Shown piece after piece: positions 41,868 to 53,718 of a DNA stretch of 64,000 nt (position 1 is the first letter of the stretch; each line of letters opens with the position of its first letter). The DNA is from Kluyvera georgiana ATCC 51603 (lineage in GTDB: Bacteria; Pseudomonadota; Gammaproteobacteria; Enterobacterales; Enterobacteriaceae), in NCBI RefSeq assembly GCF_001654985.1, contig NZ_LXEU01000071.1, forward strand, positions 16,848 to 80,847, read 5' to 3'. A program made the position numbers and the translations under genes. Below the pieces are notes generated by a model. It saw only the letters and a list, made by a program, of their open reading frames with translations. It had not been told where the DNA came from and made no database searches.

Positions 41868-42353
41868 GTGAAAAAGTGGTTAGTCGCTGCAGGTCTGGGT
41901 TTAGCAATGGCGGCGTCTGCTCAGGCAGCAGACAAGATTGCAATTGTTAACATGGGTAGCCTGTTCCAGCAAGTTGCACAGAAGACGGGCGTTTCCAGCA
42001 CCCTGGAAAACGAATTCAAAGGCCGTGCTGGCGAACTTCAGCGCATGGAAGGTGACCTGCAGTCTAAAATGCAGCGTCTGCAGTCTATGAAAGCAGGTAG
42101 CGATCGCACCAAACTGGAAAAAGACATCGCTTCCCAGCGTCAGACTTTCTCCCAGAAAGCGCAGTCGTTTGAGCAGGATCGTGCTCGTCGTACCAACGAA
42201 GAACGTGGCAAACTGGTTACACGTATCCAGACTGCTGTGAAATCCGTTGCTGCAAGCCAGAGCATCGACCTGGTGGTTGACGCTAACGCCGTTGCATTCA
42301 ACAGCAGCGATGTCAAAGACATCACCGCTGATGTACTGAAACAGGTTAAATAA
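41868..42353 (+). CDS. skp: Skp, periplasmic chaperone, GTG start
   Basis: Skp (OmpH) is a trimeric jellyfish-shaped chaperone that carries unfolded outer-membrane proteins to BamA. The 161-residue precursor has a signal peptide cut after AQA, a small beta body ([15 protein letters not shown]) and long helical tentacles rich in charged residues (about 50-125). The start is GTG at 41868 with AAGGAG upstream, as in E. coli. It is co-directional with bamA and lpxD, consistent with an envelope assembly operon. Confidence 0.97.
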   Translation: MKKWLVAAGLGLAMAASAQAADKIAIVNMGSLFQQVAQKTGVSSTLENEFKGRAGELQRMEGDLQSKMQRLQSMKAGSDRTKLEKDIASQRQTFSQKAQSFEQDRARRTNEERGKLVTRIQTAVKSVAASQSIDLVVDANAVAFNSSDVKDITADVLKQVK

Positions 42354-42356
42354 GTA

Positions 42357-43382
42357 ATGCCTTCAATTCGACTGGCTGACTTAGCTCAGCAGTTGGATGC
42401 GGAATTACACGGTGATGGCGATATCGTCATCACCGCTGTCGCGTCCATGCAATCCGCTAAGGCGGGTCATATCACGTTCCTGGTTAACCCCAAGTATCGT
42501 GAACACCTGTCCGCTTGCGAAGCGTCGGCGATTGTCCTGACGCAAGATTTACTGCCTTTTGCCAAAGGCGCTGCGCTGGTAGTGAAGAACCCCTACCTGA
42601 CTTACGCACGCATGGCACAAATTTTAGATACCACGCCACAGCCGGCGCAGGATATCGCCCCGAGCGCGGTCATTAGTCCAACCGCAACCCTCGGTAACAA
42701 CGTCTCTATCGGTGCGAACGCGGTGATTGAGTCTGACGTTGTGCTTGGCGATAACGTCGTGATTGGGGCGGGGTGTTTCGTTGGCAAAAAAACGAAAATT
42801 GGCGCGGGTTCTCGCCTGTGGGCGAATGTAACCATTTACCACGAAGTCGAGATCGGCGAAAATTGCCTGATCCAGTCCAGTACCGTCATCGGTTCTGACG
42901 GCTTTGGTTATGCCAACGATCGCGGCAACTGGGTGAAGATCCCTCAGTTAGGGCGGGTGATCATTGGCGATCGCGTCGAGATTGGCGCCTGCACGACGAT
43001 CGACCGCGGCGCGCTGGACGACACGCAAATTGGCAACGGTGTTATCATTGATAACCAGTGCCAGATTGCGCACAACGTAGTGATTGGCGACAATACTGCG
43101 GTCGCAGGCGGCGTGATTATGGCCGGTAGCCTGAAAATTGGTCGTTACTGCATGATTGGCGGTGCCAGCGTGATTAACGGCCACATGGAAATCTGCGACA
43201 AAGTCACCGTTACCGGTATGGGCATGGTAATGCGCCCGATTACCGAACCTGGCGTATACTCGTCCGGTATTCCGCTCCAGCCTAACAAGACCTGGCGCAA
43301 AACGGCTGCACTGGTGATGAATATTGATGAAATGAGCAAGCGTCTCAAAGCAGTTGAACGCAAGCTTGATAATCAAGACTAA
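42357..43382 (+). CDS. lpxD: UDP-3-O-(3-hydroxymyristoyl)glucosamine N-acyltransferase
   Basis: LpxD adds the second 3-hydroxymyristoyl chain in lipid A synthesis. The 341-residue protein has an N-terminal uridine-binding domain, then a left-handed beta helix of hexapeptide repeats (from about 100), with the catalytic His near 239 in [14 protein letters not shown], and a C-terminal helix. ATG at 42357, three bases after the skp stop, indicates tight coupling. Confidence 0.98.
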   Translation: MPSIRLADLAQQLDAELHGDGDIVITAVASMQSAKAGHITFLVNPKYREHLSACEASAIVLTQDLLPFAKGAALVVKNPYLTYARMAQILDTTPQPAQDIAPSAVISPTATLGNNVSIGANAVIESDVVLGDNVVIGAGCFVGKKTKIGAGSRLWANVTIYHEVEIGENCLIQSSTVIGSDGFGYANDRGNWVKIPQLGRVIIGDRVEIGACTTIDRGALDDTQIGNGVIIDNQCQIAHNVVIGDNTAVAGGVIMAGSLKIGRYCMIGGASVINGHMEICDKVTVTGMGMVMRPITEPGVYSSGIPLQPNKTWRKTAALVMNIDEMSKRLKAVERKLDNQD

Positions 43383-43409
43383 TTTTCATCGGTATCGCAT
43401 GATACTTTC

Positions 43410-43443
43410 CGGCCTGTCGGCATTCTTGTAATCCGGCAGGCCG
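43410..43443 (+). other. Stable hairpin between lpxD and fabZ
   Basis: CGGCCTGTCGG and CCGGCAGGCCG form an 11-bp stem with one G-U pair and a 12-base loop, followed by TGTTATTATTG. It could be a weak terminator or RNA processing signal. Confidence 0.6.
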
Positions 43444-43485
43444 TGTTATTATTGCCCCTTAGTATATTTTGACAGGAAGAGTATT

Positions 43486-43941
43486 TTGACAACTGACACT
43501 CATACTCTGCACATTGAAGAGATTTTAGAACTTCTGCCGCACCGTTACCCGTTCTTACTGGTAGACCGCGTGCTGGATTTTGAAGAAGGTCGTTTTCTGC
43601 GCGCAGTGAAAAATGTTTCCGTAAATGAGCCGTTTTTCCAGGGCCACTTCCCTGGCAAGCCGATTTTACCGGGCGTGCTGATTCTGGAAGCTATGGCGCA
43701 GGCCACGGGTATTCTGGCGTTTAAAAGCGTCGGTAAACTGGAGCCAGGCGAGCTGTACTATTTTGCAGGCATTGATGAAGCGCGCTTCAAGCGTCCTGTC
43801 GTGCCTGGCGATCAGATGATTATGGAAGTTACCTTCGAGAAAACCCGCCGTGGCCTGACTCGCTTTAAAGGCGTTGCGCTGGTCGATGGTAAAGTGGTTT
43901 GCGAAGCAACAATGATGTGCGCGCGTAGCCGGGAGTCCTGA
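43486..43941 (+). CDS. fabZ: 3-hydroxyacyl-ACP dehydratase FabZ, TTG start
   Basis: FabZ dehydrates beta-hydroxyacyl-ACP in fatty acid elongation and competes with LpxA/LpxD for hydroxymyristoyl-ACP, which explains its position. The 151-residue hot-dog fold protein has catalytic His54 in [10 protein letters not shown] and Glu68 in [10 protein letters not shown]. The start is TTG at 43486 behind GGAAGA, giving [13 protein letters not shown]; the E. coli gene also starts with TTG. Confidence 0.98.
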   Translation: MTTDTHTLHIEEILELLPHRYPFLLVDRVLDFEEGRFLRAVKNVSVNEPFFQGHFPGKPILPGVLILEAMAQATGILAFKSVGKLEPGELYYFAGIDEARFKRPVVPGDQMIMEVTFEKTRRGLTRFKGVALVDGKVVCEATMMCARSRES

Positions 43942-43944
43942 TCC

Positions 43945-44733
43945 GTGATTGATAAAACCGCCTTTATCCATCCTACCGCCATTGTGGAAGACGGTGCCGT
44001 TATCGGCGCTAACGCCCACATTGGCCCGTTTTGTATTGTGGGGCCTAACGTCGAAATCGGCGAAGGTACCGTACTGAAGTCTCACGTTGTGGTTAACGGC
44101 CATACCAAAATTGGCCGTGATAACGAGATCTATCAGTTCGCCTCTATCGGGGAAGTTAACCAGGATCTGAAATATGCTGGTGAGCCGACTCGCGTGGAAA
44201 TTGGCGATCGCAACCGCATTCGCGAAAGCGTCACCATTCACCGTGGCACAGTACAGGGCGGCGGATTGACGAAGGTGGGCAGCGATAACCTGCTGATGAT
44301 CAACGCCCACGTGGCGCACGATTGTACGGTAGGCGACCGCTGCATCCTGGCCAATAACGCCACCCTAGCCGGACACGTTTCGCTGGATGATTTCGTTATC
44401 ATCGGCGGTATGACCGCGGTGCATCAGTTCTGCATCATCGGCGCGCACGTGATGGTTGGCGGCTGTTCTGGCGTTGCTCAGGACGTTCCGCCGTACGTTA
44501 TTGCTCAGGGCAACCACGCGACGCCGTTTGGCGTCAACATCGAAGGTCTGAAGCGCCGTGGCTTTAGCCGCGAAGCGATCACCGCGATTCGCAATGCTTA
44601 TAAAGCGTTGTACCGCAGCGGCAAAACGCTGGAAGAAGTGAAACCGGAAATCGCCGAACTGGCGAAGCAGTATCCGGAAGTTCAACCCTTTAGCGATTTC
44701 TTTGCCCGCTCCACGCGCGGCCTGATTCGTTAA
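43945..44733 (+). CDS. lpxA: UDP-N-acetylglucosamine acyltransferase, GTG start
   Basis: LpxA puts 3-hydroxymyristate on UDP-GlcNAc, the first step of lipid A synthesis. The 262 residues form a left-handed beta helix with catalytic His125 (NAHVAHDC) and the C-terminal helical domain (from about 190). It starts with GTG at 43945, three bases after fabZ, and its stop overlaps the lpxB ATG by one base (TAATG). Confidence 0.98.
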   Translation: MIDKTAFIHPTAIVEDGAVIGANAHIGPFCIVGPNVEIGEGTVLKSHVVVNGHTKIGRDNEIYQFASIGEVNQDLKYAGEPTRVEIGDRNRIRESVTIHRGTVQGGGLTKVGSDNLLMINAHVAHDCTVGDRCILANNATLAGHVSLDDFVIIGGMTAVHQFCIIGAHVMVGGCSGVAQDVPPYVIAQGNHATPFGVNIEGLKRRGFSREAITAIRNAYKALYRSGKTLEEVKPEIAELAKQYPEVQPFSDFFARSTRGLIR

Positions 44734-45881
44734 TGGCTGAACAGCGTCCCCTGACGATTGCCCTGGTCGCCGGAGAAACCTCCGGCGATATTCTTGGTGC
44801 AGGCCTCATTCGCGCCCTCAAGGCACGCGTACCCAACGCGCGCTTTGTCGGCGTGGCCGGTCCGCGTATGCAGGCCGAAGGCTGCGAAGCCTGGTACGAG
44901 ATGGAAGAGCTGGCGGTGATGGGCATCGTCGAAGTGCTGGGGCGACTGCGTCGTCTGCTGCATATCCGCGCCGATCTCACCCAACGCTTTACCGATCTGA
45001 AGCCTGATGTTTTTGTCGGTATTGATGCTCCTGACTTCAACATCACGCTGGAAGGCAACCTCAAAAAACAGGGGATCAAGACGATCCACTACGTCAGCCC
45101 GTCCGTGTGGGCCTGGCGACAGAAACGCGTCTTCAAAATTGGCAGAGCCACCAACATGGTGCTCGCATTTCTGCCTTTTGAAAAAGCGTTTTATGACAAA
45201 TTTAACGTCCCGTGCCGCTTTATCGGACACACCATGGCTGACGCCATGCCGTTGGATCCGGATAAAAACGCCGCGCGGGATACGCTGGGTATCGCCCACG
45301 ATGTCCACTGTCTGGCGATGCTGCCGGGTAGCCGTGGGACAGAAGTGGAGATGCTCAGCGCCGACTTTTTAAAAACCGCGCAGCTGTTGCGTCAGCAGTA
45401 CCCCGATCTTGAAGTGGTGGTACCGTTGGTAAACGCAAAGCGTCGCGAGCAGTTCGAACGTATCAAAGTTGAAGTGGCGCCGGATCTCCACGTACATATG
45501 CTAGACGGCATGGCGCGCGAGGCGATGATCGCCAGCGACGCGGCGCTGCTGGCCTCCGGTACGGCGGCGCTGGAATGCATGCTGGCCAAGTGCCCGATGG
45601 TGGTGGGCTATCGCATGAAACCGTTCACTTTCTGGCTGGCAAAACGGCTGGTGAAAACCGAGTATGTTTCGCTGCCGAACCTGTTGGCCGGCCGCGAGCT
45701 GGTTAAAGAGCTGCTGCAGGATGAGTGTGAGCCGCAGCGGCTGGCCGAGGCGTTACAGCCGCTTCTGGCCAACGGTAAAACCAGCCACGCGATGCACGAT
45801 ACCTTCCGTGAACTGCACCTGCAAATTCGCTGTAACGCAGACGAACAGGCGGCAGACGCGGTGCTGGAGCTAGCACAATGA
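44733..45881 (+). CDS. lpxB: Lipid-A-disaccharide synthase
   Basis: LpxB condenses 2,3-diacyl-GlcN-1-phosphate with UDP-diacyl-GlcN to form the lipid A disaccharide at the membrane surface. The 382-residue GT19 glycosyltransferase has [13 protein letters not shown] near 14, the hydrophobic [14 protein letters not shown] segment near 123 and [13 protein letters not shown] near 270. ATG overlaps the lpxA stop, and the stop overlaps the rnhB start by four bases (ATGA). Confidence 0.98.
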   Translation: MAEQRPLTIALVAGETSGDILGAGLIRALKARVPNARFVGVAGPRMQAEGCEAWYEMEELAVMGIVEVLGRLRRLLHIRADLTQRFTDLKPDVFVGIDAPDFNITLEGNLKKQGIKTIHYVSPSVWAWRQKRVFKIGRATNMVLAFLPFEKAFYDKFNVPCRFIGHTMADAMPLDPDKNAARDTLGIAHDVHCLAMLPGSRGTEVEMLSADFLKTAQLLRQQYPDLEVVVPLVNAKRREQFERIKVEVAPDLHVHMLDGMAREAMIASDAALLASGTAALECMLAKCPMVVGYRMKPFTFWLAKRLVKTEYVSLPNLLAGRELVKELLQDECEPQRLAEALQPLLANGKTSHAMHDTFRELHLQIRCNADEQAADAVLELAQ

Positions 45882-46474
45882 TTGAATTTGAATATCCCCA
45901 TACCCATCTTGTGGCGGGTGTGGATGAAGTCGGACGTGGCCCGCTGGTTGGCGCGGTCGTCACGGCGGCGGTGATCCTCGATCCTGCCCGTCCGATTGTC
46001 GGGCTGAATGACTCTAAAAAACTCAGCGAAAAGCGCCGACTGGCGCTGTTTGACGAGATTAAAGAGAAAGCGCTGTGCTGGAGCCTTGGCCGCGCCGAGC
46101 CGCATGAAATCGACGAGCTCAATATTCTGCATGCCACCATGCTGGCGATGCAGCGCGCGGTGGCGGGGCTGTCTGTTGTGCCAGAATACGTGCTGATTGA
46201 CGGCAATCGCTGTCCCAAACTGCCGATGCCGTCGCTGGCTGTGGTGAAGGGCGATAGCCGAGTGGCAGAAATCAGCGCAGCGTCTATTCTCGCTAAAGTC
46301 ACGCGCGATGCGGAAATGGCCGAACTGGACACGGTGTTTCCGCAGTACGGTTTTGCCCAGCACAAGGGCTACCCAACCGCTTTTCATCTGGAAAAGTTAG
46401 CGCAATATGGCGCAACCGAACATCACCGACGCAGCTTTGCTCCCGTCAAACGCGCACTGGGACTGGCGTCCTGA
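45878..46474 (+). CDS. rnhB: Ribonuclease HII
   Basis: RNase HII nicks DNA at misincorporated ribonucleotides to begin excision repair. The 198-residue protein has the catalytic carboxylates Asp16 and Glu17 in [12 protein letters not shown], Asp near 108 (LIDGN) and Asp near 126 ([14 protein letters not shown]). ATG at 45878 overlaps the lpxB stop by four bases; dnaE follows after 36 bases, so lipid A and DNA replication genes share a transcript. Confidence 0.97.
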   Translation: MIEFEYPHTHLVAGVDEVGRGPLVGAVVTAAVILDPARPIVGLNDSKKLSEKRRLALFDEIKEKALCWSLGRAEPHEIDELNILHATMLAMQRAVAGLSVVPEYVLIDGNRCPKLPMPSLAVVKGDSRVAEISAASILAKVTRDAEMAELDTVFPQYGFAQHKGYPTAFHLEKLAQYGATEHHRRSFAPVKRALGLAS

Positions 46475-46510
46475 TTCGTGTGTCGAGAATAAGTAAACCG
46501 GAATCTAAAG

Positions 46511-49500
46511 ATGGCTGAACCACGTTTCGTGCACCTGCGGGTGCATAGCGACTACTCCATGATTGATGGGCTGGCGAAAACCGGGCCGCTGGTGAAAAAG
46601 GCGGCCTCTTTGGGCATGCCTGCGCTGGCGATCACCGATTTTACCAACCTCTGCGGTCTGGTGAAGTTCTACGGAGCGGGCCACGGTGCCGGGATTAAAC
46701 CGATTGTCGGTGCCGATTTCCATGTCCAGAGCGACCTGCTCGGCGATGAACTCACCCATTTAACGGTGCTGGCAGCGAACAACCAGGGCTACCAGAACCT
46801 GACGCTGCTGATCTCCAAAGCCTATCAACGCGGCTACGGCGCTGCGGGCCCCATTATCGACCGTGAGTGGCTGGTTGAGCTGAAAGAGGGCTTGATCCTG
46901 CTCTCCGGCGGCCGTATGGGGGATGTGGGGCGCAGCCTGCTGCGCGGTAATATGGCGCTGGTGGATCAGTGCGTTGATTTTTATGAACAACATTTCCCGA
47001 ATAACTATTTTCTCGAGCTGATTCGTACCGGTCGCCCGGATGAAGAGCCTTATCTGCACGCGGCCGTTGAGCTGGCGGAAAGACGGGGTCTTCCGGTGGT
47101 GGCGACCAACGACGTGCGTTTTCTCGAACCGGGGGATTTCGACGCGCATGAGATTCGCGTCGCCATTCACGATGGTTTTACCCTCGACGACCCGAAACGC
47201 CCGCGCAACTACTCTGCGCAGCAGTATATGCGCAGCGAAGACGAGATGTGCGAGCTGTTTTCCGATATCCCGGAAGCGTTGGAAAATAGCGTCGAAATTG
47301 CCAAACGCTGTAACGTCACGGTGCGTCTTGGCGAATATTTCCTGCCGCAGTTCCCGACCGGCGATATGACCACCGAGGATTTCCTCGTGGCCAAGTCGAA
47401 AGAAGGTCTGGAAGAGCGTCTTGAATTCCTGTTCCCGGATCCGGAAGTGCGCGCTAAGCGTCGTCCGGAATATGACGAGCGTCTGGATGTTGAACTTCAG
47501 GTTATCAACCAGATGGGCTTCCCGGGGTACTTCCTGATCGTCATGGAGTTTATCCAGTGGTCGAAGGATAACGGCGTGCCGGTGGGGCCGGGCCGTGGTT
47601 CCGGTGCAGGCTCGCTGGTGGCGTATGCGTTAAAAATCACCGACCTCGATCCGCTGGAACTTGACCTGCTGTTCGAACGTTTCCTTAACCCGGAACGTGT
47701 CTCGATGCCCGACTTCGACGTCGACTTCTGCATGGAGAAACGCGACCAGGTTATCGAGCACGTTGCGGAAATGTATGGCCGCGATGCGGTATCGCAGATT
47801 ATTACCTTCGGTACCATGGCGGCAAAAGCGGTTATCCGCGATGTAGGCCGCGTACTGGGTCACCCGTACGGCTTCGTGGACCGCATCTCCAAGCTGGTGC
47901 CGCCCGATCCGGGTATGACGCTGGCGAAAGCGTTTGAAGCTGAGCCGCAGCTGCCGGAAATTTACGAGGCGGATGAAGAGGTGCGCGCGCTGATCGATAT
48001 GGCGCGCAAACTGGAAGGTGTGACCCGAAACGCCGGTAAACACGCCGGTGGCGTGGTGATTGCGCCAACCAAAATTACCGATTTTGCGCCGTTGTACTGC
48101 GACGAGCAGGGCCTGCACCCGGTTACCCAGTTCGATAAGAACGACGTGGAATATGCCGGGCTGGTGAAGTTCGACTTCCTCGGCCTGCGTACGCTCACCA
48201 TCATCAACTGGGCGCTGGAGATGATCAACGCCCGCCGCGAACGTAACGGCGAGCCGCCGCTGGATATCGCGGCCATCCCGCTCGACGATAAGAAAAGCTT
48301 CGACATGCTGCAGCGCTCGGAGACCACCGCGGTCTTCCAGCTTGAATCCCGCGGCATGAAAGACCTGATTAAACGTCTGCAGCCTGACTGCTTCGAAGAT
48401 ATGATCGCGCTGGTGGCTCTGTTCCGTCCGGGCCCGCTGCAATCGGGGATGGTAGATAACTTTATCGACCGTAAGCACGGGCGTGAAGAGATCTCATATC
48501 CTGACGTACAGTGGCAGCACGAAAGTCTGAAACCGGTACTGGAGCCGACCTACGGCATCATCCTGTACCAGGAACAGGTTATGCAGATTGCCCAGGTACT
48601 CTCTGGCTACACCCTCGGCGGCGCGGATATGCTGCGTCGAGCGATGGGTAAGAAAAAGCCGGAAGAGATGGCCAAGCAGCGCGGTGCGTTCGAAGAAGGG
48701 GCGAAAAAGAACGGCATCGACGGCGAGCTGGCGATGAAAATCTTTGACCTGGTGGAAAAATTCGCTGGTTACGGGTTTAACAAATCGCACTCTGCGGCCT
48801 ATGCGCTGGTCTCTTACCAGACGCTGTGGCTGAAGGCCCACTATCCGGCTGAGTTTATGGCGGCGGTGATGACCGCCGATATGGATAACACCGAGAAGGT
48901 GGTGGGGCTGGTGGATGAATGCTGGCGCATGGGGCTAAAAATATTGCCGCCAGATATCAATTCCGGTTTATATCATTTCCACGTGAATCATGACGGGGAA
49001 ATCGTGTATGGTATCGGCGCCATTAAGGGCGTCGGCGAAGGTCCGATTGAAGCGATCATCGAAGCGCGTAATAACGGCGGCTACTTCCGTGAGCTGTTCG
49101 ACCTGTGCGCGCGTACCGATACCAAAAAACTAAACCGCCGGGTGCTGGAAAAGTTGATTATGTCCGGGGCGTTCGATCGCCTTGGCCCGCACCGCGCCGC
49201 GCTGATGAATTCGCTGGGCGATGCGTTGAAGGCGGCCGATCAGCATGCAAAAGCCGAAGCGATTGGCCAGGCCGATATGTTCGGCGTGCTGGCGGAAGAG
49301 CCGGAGCAAATAGAACAATCATATGCCAACTGTCTGCCGTGGCCGGAGCAGGTGGTATTAGATGGGGAGCGCGAAACGTTAGGTCTGTACCTGACGGGGC
49401 ACCCGATCAACCAGTATATAAAAGAAATTGAGCGCTATGTCGGCGGGTATCGACTCAAAGACATGCATCCGACGGAACGTGGTAAAGTGACCACGGCCGC

Positions 49501-49993
49501 GGGGCTCGTGATTGCGGCGCGGGTTATGGTCACCAAGCGCGGCAATCGTATCGGCATCTGTACGCTGGATGACCGTTCCGGACGTCTGGAGGTCATGTTG
49601 TTCTCCGAGGCGCTGGAAAAATACCAGCATCTGCTGGAAAAAGACCGCATACTTATCGTCAGCGGACAGGTCAGCTTTGATGACTTCAGCGGCGGCCTTA
49701 AAATGATGGCCCGCGAAGTGATGGACATTGACGAAGCCCGGGAAAAATACGCTCGCGGGCTTGCTATCTCGCTGACGGACAGGCAAATTGATGACCAGCT
49801 TTTAAACCGACTCCGTCAGTCTCTGGAACCCCATCGTTCGGGAACCATTCCAGTACATCTCTACTATCAGAGGGCGGATGCACGTGCGCGGTTGCGTTTC
49901 GGTGCAACCTGGCGTGTCTCTCCGAGCGATCGTTTACTTAACGATCTGCGTGGCCTCATCGGTTCGGAGCAGGTGGAACTGGAGTTTGACTAA
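46511..49993 (+). CDS. dnaE: DNA polymerase III alpha subunit
   Basis: DnaE is the replicative polymerase catalytic subunit. The 1160 residues equal the E. coli length: N-terminal PHP domain ([16 protein letters not shown]), C-family polymerase palm with Asp401 and Asp403 in MPDFDVDFC and the third Asp near 555 (KFDFLGL), the fingers, a helix-hairpin-helix region, the OB fold ([20 protein letters not shown], near 1000) and a C-terminal tau-binding tail. ATG at 46511. It is followed by accA after 12 bases. Confidence 0.99.
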   Translation: MAEPRFVHLRVHSDYSMIDGLAKTGPLVKKAASLGMPALAITDFTNLCGLVKFYGAGHGAGIKPIVGADFHVQSDLLGDELTHLTVLAANNQGYQNLTLLISKAYQRGYGAAGPIIDREWLVELKEGLILLSGGRMGDVGRSLLRGNMALVDQCVDFYEQHFPNNYFLELIRTGRPDEEPYLHAAVELAERRGLPVVATNDVRFLEPGDFDAHEIRVAIHDGFTLDDPKRPRNYSAQQYMRSEDEMCELFSDIPEALENSVEIAKRCNVTVRLGEYFLPQFPTGDMTTEDFLVAKSKEGLEERLEFLFPDPEVRAKRRPEYDERLDVELQVINQMGFPGYFLIVMEFIQWSKDNGVPVGPGRGSGAGSLVAYALKITDLDPLELDLLFERFLNPERVSMPDFDVDFCMEKRDQVIEHVAEMYGRDAVSQIITFGTMAAKAVIRDVGRVLGHPYGFVDRISKLVPPDPGMTLAKAFEAEPQLPEIYEADEEVRALIDMARKLEGVTRNAGKHAGGVVIAPTKITDFAPLYCDEQGLHPVTQFDKNDVEYAGLVKFDFLGLRTLTIINWALEMINARRERNGEPPLDIAAIPLDDKKSFDMLQRSETTAVFQLESRGMKDLIKRLQPDCFEDMIALVALFRPGPLQSGMVDNFIDRKHGREEISYPDVQWQHESLKPVLEPTYGIILYQEQVMQIAQVLSGYTLGGADMLRRAMGKKKPEEMAKQRGAFEEGAKKNGIDGELAMKIFDLVEKFAGYGFNKSHSAAYALVSYQTLWLKAHYPAEFMAAVMTADMDNTEKVVGLVDECWRMGLKILPPDINSGLYHFHVNHDGEIVYGIGAIKGVGEGPIEAIIEARNNGGYFRELFDLCARTDTKKLNRRVLEKLIMSGAFDRLGPHRAALMNSLGDALKAADQHAKAEAIGQADMFGVLAEEPEQIEQSYANCLPWPEQVVLDGERETLGLYLTGHPINQYIKEIERYVGGYRLKDMHPTERGKVTTAAGLVIAARVMVTKRGNRIGICTLDDRSGRLEVMLFSEALEKYQHLLEKDRILIVSGQVSFDDFSGGLKMMAREVMDIDEAREKYARGLAISLTDRQIDDQLLNRLRQSLEPHRSGTIPVHLYYQRADARARLRFGATWRVSPSDRLLNDLRGLIGSEQVELEFD

Positions 49994-50005
49994 TACAGGA
50001 ATACT

Positions 50006-50965
50006 ATGAGTCTGAATTTCCTTGATTTTGAACAGCCGATTGCAGAGCTGGAAGCGAAAATCGATTCTCTGACTGCGGTTAGCCGTCAGGATGAGAAACT
50101 GGATATTAATATCGACGAAGAAGTGCATCGTCTGCGTGAAAAAAGCGTAGAGCTGACGCGCAAAATCTTTGCCGATCTCGGCGCATGGCAGGTAGCCCAA
50201 CTGGCGCGCCATCCGCAGCGCCCGTACACCCTGGATTATGTCCGTCTGGCGTTTGATGAATTTGACGAACTGGCGGGCGATCGCGCCTATGCTGACGATA
50301 AAGCTATCGTCGGTGGTATCGCACGTCTGGACGGTCGTCCGGTGATGATCATTGGTCATCAGAAAGGTCGCGAAACCAAAGAGAAGATTCGCCGCAACTT
50401 CGGCATGCCGGCACCGGAAGGCTACCGCAAGGCCCTGCGTTTGATGGAGATGGCTGAGCGCTTCAACATGCCAATTATCACCTTCATCGACACCCCGGGT
50501 GCCTACCCAGGCGTGGGCGCGGAAGAGCGCGGTCAGTCCGAAGCTATCGCACGCAACCTGCGTGAGATGTCTCGTCTGAACGTACCGGTCATCTGCACCG
50601 TTATTGGTGAAGGCGGCTCCGGCGGCGCGCTGGCTATCGGCGTGGGCGATAAAGTGAATATGCTGCAGTACAGCACCTATTCCGTTATCTCTCCGGAAGG
50701 CTGCGCCTCTATTTTGTGGAAGAGTGCGGACAAAGCGCCGCTGGCGGCTGAAGCCATGGGCATCATCGCGCCGCGTCTGAAAGAGCTGAAGCTTATCGAC
50801 TCTATCATTCCTGAACCGCTGGGCGGCGCACACCGCAACCCGGAAGCGATGGCTGCTTCCCTGAAAGCGCAGCTGCTGGCTGACCTGGCCGATCTCGACG
50901 TCCTGAGCAAAGAAGATCTGCGCAACCGTCGCTATCAGCGCCTGATGAGCTACGGCTACGCCTAA
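50006..50965 (+). CDS. accA: Acetyl-CoA carboxylase carboxyltransferase alpha subunit
   Basis: AccA and AccD form the carboxyltransferase that makes malonyl-CoA, the first committed step of fatty acid synthesis. The 319 residues match E. coli, with the crotonase-fold signature [17 protein letters not shown] near 205-221 and [19 protein letters not shown] near 155. ATG at 50006. A strong terminator follows and ends the long plus-strand envelope cluster. Confidence 0.99.
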   Translation: MSLNFLDFEQPIAELEAKIDSLTAVSRQDEKLDINIDEEVHRLREKSVELTRKIFADLGAWQVAQLARHPQRPYTLDYVRLAFDEFDELAGDRAYADDKAIVGGIARLDGRPVMIIGHQKGRETKEKIRRNFGMPAPEGYRKALRLMEMAERFNMPIITFIDTPGAYPGVGAEERGQSEAIARNLREMSRLNVPVICTVIGEGGSGGALAIGVGDKVNMLQYSTYSVISPEGCASILWKSADKAPLAAEAMGIIAPRLKELKLIDSIIPEPLGGAHRNPEAMAASLKAQLLADLADLDVLSKEDLRNRRYQRLMSYGYA

Positions 50966-50987
50966 GCCATCTGTTAAGACGTTCCTG

Positions 50988-51016
50988 AAAAGGGCCACAG
51001 TTTGTGGCCCTTTTTT
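50988..51016 (+). terminator. Intrinsic terminator after accA
   Basis: AAAAGGGCCACA-GTT-TGTGGCCCTTTT (50988-51014) is a perfect 12-bp stem ending in six Ts, about 22 bases after the accA stop. Confidence 0.93.
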
Positions 51017-51070
51017 ATTGTCTGCGTTCTACCTGCGCTATGATAGATAAAGAATTTCCAGGAGGAACGC

Positions 51071-53209
51071 ATGAATATTATCGCCATTATGGGGCCGCAC
51101 GGCGTCTACTACAAAGACGAGCCGATCAAGGAACTGGAAGACGCGCTGCTGGCGCAAGGCTTCAAAATCATCTGGCCGCAGAACAGTGCCGACCTGCTGA
51201 AGTTTATTGAGCACAACCCGCGCATTTGCGGGGTCATTTTTGACTGGGACGAGTACAGCGTCGATCTCTGCGGTGAGATAAATCAGCTCAATGAATATCT
51301 GCCGCTTTACGCTTTTATCAATAACCACTCGACGATGGACGTTAGCGCGCATGACATGCGCATGGCGCTGTGGTTCTTCGAATATGCGCTGGGCCAGGCG
51401 GACGATATCGCGACGCGTATCCGCCAGTACACCGATGAATACCTTGATAATATTACGCCGCCCTTCACCAAGGCGCTGTTTACCTACGTCAACGAAGGTA
51501 AGTATACCTTCTGCACGCCAGGGCATATGGCGGGTACGGCCTACCAGAAAAGCCCGGTTGGCTGCCTGTTTTACGATTTCTTCGGTGCGAATACGCTGAA
51601 GGCTGACGTGTCGATTTCGGTGACCGAGCTGGGGTCGCTGCTTGACCATACCGGTCCGCATCTGGAAGCCGAGGAGTATATCGCCCGCACTTTTGGCGCC
51701 GAGCAGAGCTATATGGTGACCAACGGTACCTCGACGTCGAATAAAATTGTCGGCATGTATGCGGCGCCGGGCGGCAGTACGCTACTGATTGACCGCAACT
51801 GCCATAAGTCGCTGGCGCATCTGCTGATGATGAGTGATGTCGTGCCGCTGTGGCTCAAGCCGACGCGTAACGCGCTGGGCATTCTCGGGGGGATCCCGAA
51901 GCGGGAATTTACCCGCGACAGTCTCCAGCAGAAGGTGGATGCTACCGAAGGTGCGCAGTGGCCGGTGCATGCGGTAATCACCAACTCCACCTACGACGGG
52001 CTGCTGTACAACACCAACTGGATTAAACAGACCCTTGACGTTCCGTCGATTCACTTTGATTCCGCCTGGGTGCCGTATACCCACTTCCATCCCATTTATC
52101 AGGGGAAAAGCGGCATGAGCGGCGAGCGCGTGCCGGGAAAAGTGTTCTTTGAAACCCAGTCGACCCACAAGATGCTGGCGGCGCTGTCGCAGGCATCATT
52201 AATCCACATAAAGGGCGACTATGATGAAGACACCTTCAATGAAGCCTTCATGATGCATACCTCAACGTCACCGAGCTATCCGATCGTGGCGTCAATTGAG
52301 ACCGCTGCGGCCATGCTGCGCGGTAATCCTGGACGTCGGCTGATCAATCGCTCGGTAGAGCGTGCGCTGCATTTCCGCAAAGAAGTACAGCGGCTGCGAG
52401 AAGAGTCGGACAGCTGGTTCTTTGATATCTGGCAGCCGGAAGAGATTGATGAAGCCGAGTGCTGGCCGGTATCACCGGGAGAGGACTGGCACGGTTTCAG
52501 CGACGCCGATGCCGATCATATGTTCCTCGATCCGGTGAAGGTTACGATCCTCACGCCGGGTATGGACGAGCAGGGCAATATGAGCGACGAAGGGATCCCG
52601 GCGGCGCTGGTGGCGAAATATCTCGACGAGCACGGCGTGGTAGTCGAGAAAACCGGGCCCTATAACCTGCTGTTCCTGTTCAGCATCGGTATTGATAAAA
52701 CCCGTGCGATGGGGCTACTGCGCGGACTGACGGAGTTTAAGCGCGCCTACGATTTGAACCTGCGGGTCAAGAACATGCTGCCGGATCTCTATGCGGAGGA
52801 TCCCGACTTCTATCGCCATATGCGTATTCAGGATCTGGCGCAAGGGATCCACCGTCTGATTCGCCAGCACGATCTTCCGCGATTGATGCTGCGGGCTTTT
52901 GACGTGCTGCCGGAGATGAAGCTGACGCCGCATCGTGCGTGGCAGCGGCAGATTAAAGGCGAGGTGGAAACCGTGGCGCTTGAAGAGCTGGTTGGGCGTG
53001 TTTCGGCGAACATGATTCTGCCGTATCCGCCGGGAGTACCGCTGCTGATGCCGGGGGAAATGATCACCGAGGAGAGCCGCTCCGTGCTCGATTTCCTGCT
53101 AATGCTGTGTTCTATCGGGCGACATTATCCGGGCTTTGAAACCGATATCCACGGCGCAAAACGCGATGAAAACGGCGTCTACCGCGTTAGAGTCCTAAAA
53201 AACGGCTGA
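51071..53209 (+). CDS. ldcC: Constitutive lysine decarboxylase
   Basis: LdcC decarboxylates lysine to cadaverine with PLP. Its 712 residues include the N-terminal wing (flavodoxin-like) domain, the PLP core with the cofactor Lys near 367 in STHKMLAALSQ, and the C-terminal domain. The sequence and its place after accA identify it as LdcC rather than the acid-induced CadA, which normally sits with cadB. ATG at 51071 follows a consensus AGGAGG site. RavA-binding ability is not predictable by eye. Confidence 0.95.
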   Translation: MNIIAIMGPHGVYYKDEPIKELEDALLAQGFKIIWPQNSADLLKFIEHNPRICGVIFDWDEYSVDLCGEINQLNEYLPLYAFINNHSTMDVSAHDMRMALWFFEYALGQADDIATRIRQYTDEYLDNITPPFTKALFTYVNEGKYTFCTPGHMAGTAYQKSPVGCLFYDFFGANTLKADVSISVTELGSLLDHTGPHLEAEEYIARTFGAEQSYMVTNGTSTSNKIVGMYAAPGGSTLLIDRNCHKSLAHLLMMSDVVPLWLKPTRNALGILGGIPKREFTRDSLQQKVDATEGAQWPVHAVITNSTYDGLLYNTNWIKQTLDVPSIHFDSAWVPYTHFHPIYQGKSGMSGERVPGKVFFETQSTHKMLAALSQASLIHIKGDYDEDTFNEAFMMHTSTSPSYPIVASIETAAAMLRGNPGRRLINRSVERALHFRKEVQRLREESDSWFFDIWQPEEIDEAECWPVSPGEDWHGFSDADADHMFLDPVKVTILTPGMDEQGNMSDEGIPAALVAKYLDEHGVVVEKTGPYNLLFLFSIGIDKTRAMGLLRGLTEFKRAYDLNLRVKNMLPDLYAEDPDFYRHMRIQDLAQGIHRLIRQHDLPRLMLRAFDVLPEMKLTPHRAWQRQIKGEVETVALEELVGRVSANMILPYPPGVPLLMPGEMITEESRSVLDFLLMLCSIGRHYPGFETDIHGAKRDENGVYRVRVLKNG

Positions 53210-53271
53210 GGGGTTGCGTGATAACGGCCTGCGCGGGTAACGTGCTGAGAAACGGTTAACGGAGTAAAACC

Positions 53272-53661
53272 ATGCTGGGATTAAAACAGATTCACCATGT
53301 TGCCATTATCGCTACCGACTACGCGAAAAGTAAGGCTTTCTACTGCGATATTCTGGGCTTTACGCTGCAAAGCGAAGTTTATCGCGAAGCGCGCGATTCG
53401 TGGAAGGGGGACCTGGCTCTGAACGGGCAGTATGTGATTGAACTGTTTTCCTTCCCGTTTCCGCCTGAGCGCCCCAGCCGCCCGGAAGCGTGTGGATTGC
53501 GCCACCTGGCGTTCAGCGTAGAGAATATCGATGCTGCTGTGGCGCATCTGGAAGCTCGCGGCGTCGCCTGTGAGGCGATTCGCATCGATCCGTACACCGA
53601 CAAGCGATTCACCTTTTTCAACGATCCTGACGGCCTGCCGCTGGAACTTTACCAGCAGTAA
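53272..53661 (+). CDS. yaeR: YaeR, VOC-superfamily (glyoxalase-like) protein
   Basis: The 129-residue protein has the vicinal oxygen chelate fold: IHHVAIIATDYAKSKAFYCDILGF at the start carrying the first metal His, GLRHLAFSVENIDAAVAHLEARG in the second module, and a terminal FFNDPDGLPLELYQ with the Glu ligand. The substrate is unknown. ATG at 53272 with GGAG upstream. It sits between ldcC and tilS on the same strand. Confidence 0.94.
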   Translation: MLGLKQIHHVAIIATDYAKSKAFYCDILGFTLQSEVYREARDSWKGDLALNGQYVIELFSFPFPPERPSRPEACGLRHLAFSVENIDAAVAHLEARGVACEAIRIDPYTDKRFTFFNDPDGLPLELYQQ

Positions 53662-53718
53662 GGCTTGTCATGAGTCGCCCGGCCGGGTAACGTGCCGGGC
53701 GATATCTTTCACGACGAT

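Noticed and set aside
49934..50998. 354-codon open frame antisense to accA
   Set aside because: Shadow of accA's codon bias; no motifs.
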